DNA of 7,781 nt. Source: Synechococcales cyanobacterium PMM_0073 (GTDB taxonomy: Bacteria; Cyanobacteriota; Cyanobacteriia; Elainellales; Elainellaceae). The stretch is from positions 1 through 7,781 of the forward strand of contig CASBQH010000129.1 of NCBI GenBank assembly GCA_949127695.1, read 5' to 3'. The translations under genes and the position numbers were made by a program. Of this stretch, positions 6,458 to 7,781 are shown piece after piece. Under the pieces are notes generated by a model. The model saw only the letters and a program-made list of their open reading frames with translations. It was not told the origin of the DNA and did no database searches. Numbering within the stretch: position 1 is the first letter of the stretch; every line of letters begins with the position of its first letter.

Positions 6458-7177
6458 ATGACTCATCTCCCCACCCAATTCCAAGATCATCCGCTCTCCG
6501 CCGCCAGCAGTATCCCCGCCCTGCCCTACGACTATCCGCTGCCCGATTCGCTCGATCAGCTAGCGCTCGTAATTATCGACATGCAGCGTGATTTCCTGGA
6601 GCCAGAGGGCTTTGGGGATGCTCTGGGCAACGATGTGACGCAGCTTCAGGCAATTGTGCCGCAGCTTGAAAAACTCTTGCATACCTTTCGCAGCCTCGGC
6701 CTGCTGGTGATTCATACCCAGGAATGCCATCAGCCCGACCTCTCAGACTGTCCGCCCTCGAAGCTGAAGCGCGGTAATGCCAAGCTGAAAATTGGCGATA
6801 CTAGCTCAATGGGACGGATTTTAATTTGCGGTGAACCCGGCAACGCCATCATTTCCGCCCTCGCGCCGCTAGCCAACGAAATTGTGATTCTCAAACCGGG
6901 CAAAGGTGCTTTTTACAATACGCCTCTAGCCGCCATTCTGCAAAAGCAGGGAATCACTCATTTGCTCATCACCGGCGTCACCACCGAAGTCTGCGTCCAG
7001 ACCACCATGCGCGAAGCCAACGATCGCGGCTATGAATGCCTGCTGGTCGAAGACTGCACCGCCAGCTACTTTCCCGAATTTAAGCAGGCAACGATTGAAA
7101 TGCTGCGGGCGCAGGGTGGAATTATTGGCTGGACAGCCACCGCTGAGCAAGTCTGCCAGGTGCTGTTGCAAAGTTAA
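6458..7177 (+). CDS. Second isochorismatase-like cysteine hydrolase, paralogue of the biuH-like gene
   Basis: This 239-residue protein is another isochorismatase-like amidohydrolase and ends the operon, 31 bases after the ATPase gene. Its triad is Asp41 (IIDMQRDF), Lys146 (LKPGKG) and Cys179 (TTEVCV), and Gln219 (AQGG) is kept. The C-terminal core [14 protein letters not shown] is nearly identical to the upstream paralogue. The pocket region differs: [10 protein letters not shown] replaces the GGYVD segment, HTQECH replaces [17 protein letters not shown] replaces [10 protein letters not shown], Asn129 replaces Trp118, and SYFPEF replaces TDYGN. An N-terminal extension of about 20 residues precedes PYDYPL (23-28). 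Only a weak GAGA precedes the ATG. A related but different substrate is therefore likely, for example triuret (TrtA, known to cluster with biuH) or another ureide or carbamoyl amide. The family is certain; the substrate is open. Confidence 0.85.
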   Translation: MTHLPTQFQDHPLSAASSIPALPYDYPLPDSLDQLALVIIDMQRDFLEPEGFGDALGNDVTQLQAIVPQLEKLLHTFRSLGLLVIHTQECHQPDLSDCPPSKLKRGNAKLKIGDTSSMGRILICGEPGNAIISALAPLANEIVILKPGKGAFYNTPLAAILQKQGITHLLITGVTTEVCVQTTMREANDRGYECLLVEDCTASYFPEFKQATIEMLRAQGGIIGWTATAEQVCQVLLQS

Positions 7178-7329
7178 GCTGTTGCCGATCTACATCGAGC
7201 TAGCTCGAAAAGCTCTTTGCTCAGATAAAAGTCAAACTTTGAATTTTGCCGTTAGCTGTCTCTCAGTTCCGGGAAACTTGAGCATAACATAAATCCGCTC
7301 TGGTTCTTATTGTTATGGTGGAGATACCC
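7178..7329. other. Intergenic region after the operon, with a 14-bp perfect palindrome
   Basis: This gap of about 150 bases is much longer than those inside the operon and probably separates transcription units. TCGAGCTAGCTCGA at 7195-7208 is a perfect palindrome, 18 bases after the last stop codon. It could fold as a 5-bp stem with a CTAG loop, but no T-run follows, so a classical intrinsic terminator is not supported. No convincing promoter for the next gene could be chosen by eye. Confidence 0.5.
7320..7323 (+). promoter_or_regulatory. Shine-Dalgarno site favouring the GTG start at 7330
   Basis: GGAG (within GGTGGAG) lies 6 bases before GTG 7330, whereas the in-frame ATG at 7315 has no such site upstream. 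Because most neighbouring plus-strand genes use clear Shine-Dalgarno sites, the GTG is the preferred start. Confidence 0.5.
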
Positions 7330-7781
7330 GTGCAACATCCCTTTCCTGATTGGCTTTTAGCAGGTGCAGTTCCGTTTATTACCAGCACTTCAATCACGCT
7401 TCTATTAGGTCAGCCCGTCACAACAGCGGCAGTTGCAGGTGCAGCGACTGCTGGCTCAGGCGTTGGACTGGCGGCATTACAGGCAGGACGAACCAAAGAG
7501 CTACAGCGGCAGTTAGAGGAACGCAAGGATGCGCTTCAGCTAGGTCAAACGCTGGAACAGCTCAACCAAAAGGTAGACTGGCTGCGGAACCAAGACAGTG
7601 AGCTGACTGAGAAGGTTCAGGCTGCTGACTTACAGGTGAGTGAGTACAAAGGTGAATTTGCAGAATTGCAGCAACGACGCAGCCTAATAATTCAAGAACA
7701 GGCAGATCTCAAGCAAAAGATTGAGACGGAGCAGCGCAAGCTATCGGCTCGTATCAGAGAGCATGAGATTAAACAGGAAGA
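7330..7781 (+). CDS. Membrane-anchored coiled-coil protein of unknown function, N-terminal part (cut by the right edge)
   Basis: An open frame runs from GTG 7330 (or ATG 7315) to the window edge, about 150 codons without a stop; an in-frame TAA at 7285-7287 limits it upstream. I do not recognise the protein. Residues 8-27 are hydrophobic, and residues 30-52 are an Ala/Gly/Val-rich stretch that could form a second, short membrane segment, giving a hairpin anchor. From about residue 54 the sequence is rich in Gln, Glu, Lys, Arg and Leu with coiled-coil-like spacing, and it continues to the edge. The long polar coil after a membrane anchor suggests a structural or scaffold role, or a linker to a C-terminal domain beyond the window. 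It lies 152 bases after the operon, so it is probably a separate unit. Its coding status is supported by clean openness and charged-residue patterning, not by homology. Confidence 0.7.
   Translation, partial: MQHPFPDWLLAGAVPFITSTSITLLLGQPVTTAAVAGAATAGSGVGLAALQAGRTKELQRQLEERKDALQLGQTLEQLNQKVDWLRNQDSELTEKVQAADLQVSEYKGEFAELQQRRSLIIQEQADLKQKIETEQRKLSARIREHEIKQE

Noticed and set aside
7032..7292. Plus-strand open frame overlapping the end of the second hydrolase
   Set aside because: It is an out-of-frame shadow of the hydrolase gene, has no ribosome site and gives a low-complexity translation.
7178..7329. Intrinsic terminator after the operon
   Set aside because: The palindrome at 7195-7208 is not followed by a T-run, and the other candidate (AGTT/AACT around 7265-7278) has only a 4-bp stem.
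7350..7601. Plus-strand open frame of 83 codons
   Set aside because: It is a shadow of the long coiled-coil frame starting at 7330, which stays open to the window edge and has a ribosome site.

Overview
The window looks like part of a cyanobacterial chromosome, probably from a filamentous or Leptolyngbya-like lineage. The main clue is the left-edge gene on the minus strand: its sequence matches cyanobacterial FtsW, including a QPNLST motif and a GQWERL segment. The GC content is moderate to high, and the plus-strand genes carry clear Shine-Dalgarno sites. The genus is an inference.

Layout. Positions 617 to 1 (minus strand) hold the N-terminal half of ftsW, cut by the window edge. Positions 618-852 are a divergent intergenic region that should contain the promoters of both ftsW and the operon to its right. 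Positions 853-7177 hold six plus-strand genes with gaps of only 18 to 40 bases, almost certainly one operon. In order they are a BMP-family (Bmp/PnrA/Med-like) substrate-binding lipoprotein with a twin-arginine signal, two BPD_transp_2-type permeases, a cysteine hydrolase of the isochorismatase-like family closely resembling biuret hydrolase (BiuH), a double-domain ABC ATPase, and a second, divergent isochorismatase-like hydrolase. After about 150 bases without a gene, a plus-strand ORF begins near 7330 and runs off the right edge. It encodes a short membrane hairpin followed by a long coiled coil, and I cannot name it.

How the genes fit together. The four transport proteins form a complete BMP-type ABC importer. 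The two hydrolases are interleaved with the transporter genes, one between the permeases and the ATPase and one at the end, so import and cleavage are probably one function. Family knowledge points to a small carbamoyl or ureide nitrogen compound (biuret, triuret or a related ureide) being imported and hydrolysed to release ammonia. The first hydrolase keeps the Asp-Lys-Cys triad and a substrate-pocket Gln at the same spacing as characterised BiuH. The second keeps the triad but differs around the pocket, so it may act on a preceding or following compound, for example triuret, for which clustering of trtA with biuH is known. No allophanate hydrolase, urea carboxylase or urease gene lies in the window, so the pathway would have to be completed elsewhere.

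The main candidate for something new is this integrated import-plus-two-hydrolase operon in a cyanobacterium. The families are known. The substrate, and the pairing of two paralogous hydrolases with a BMP transporter, are the open points.
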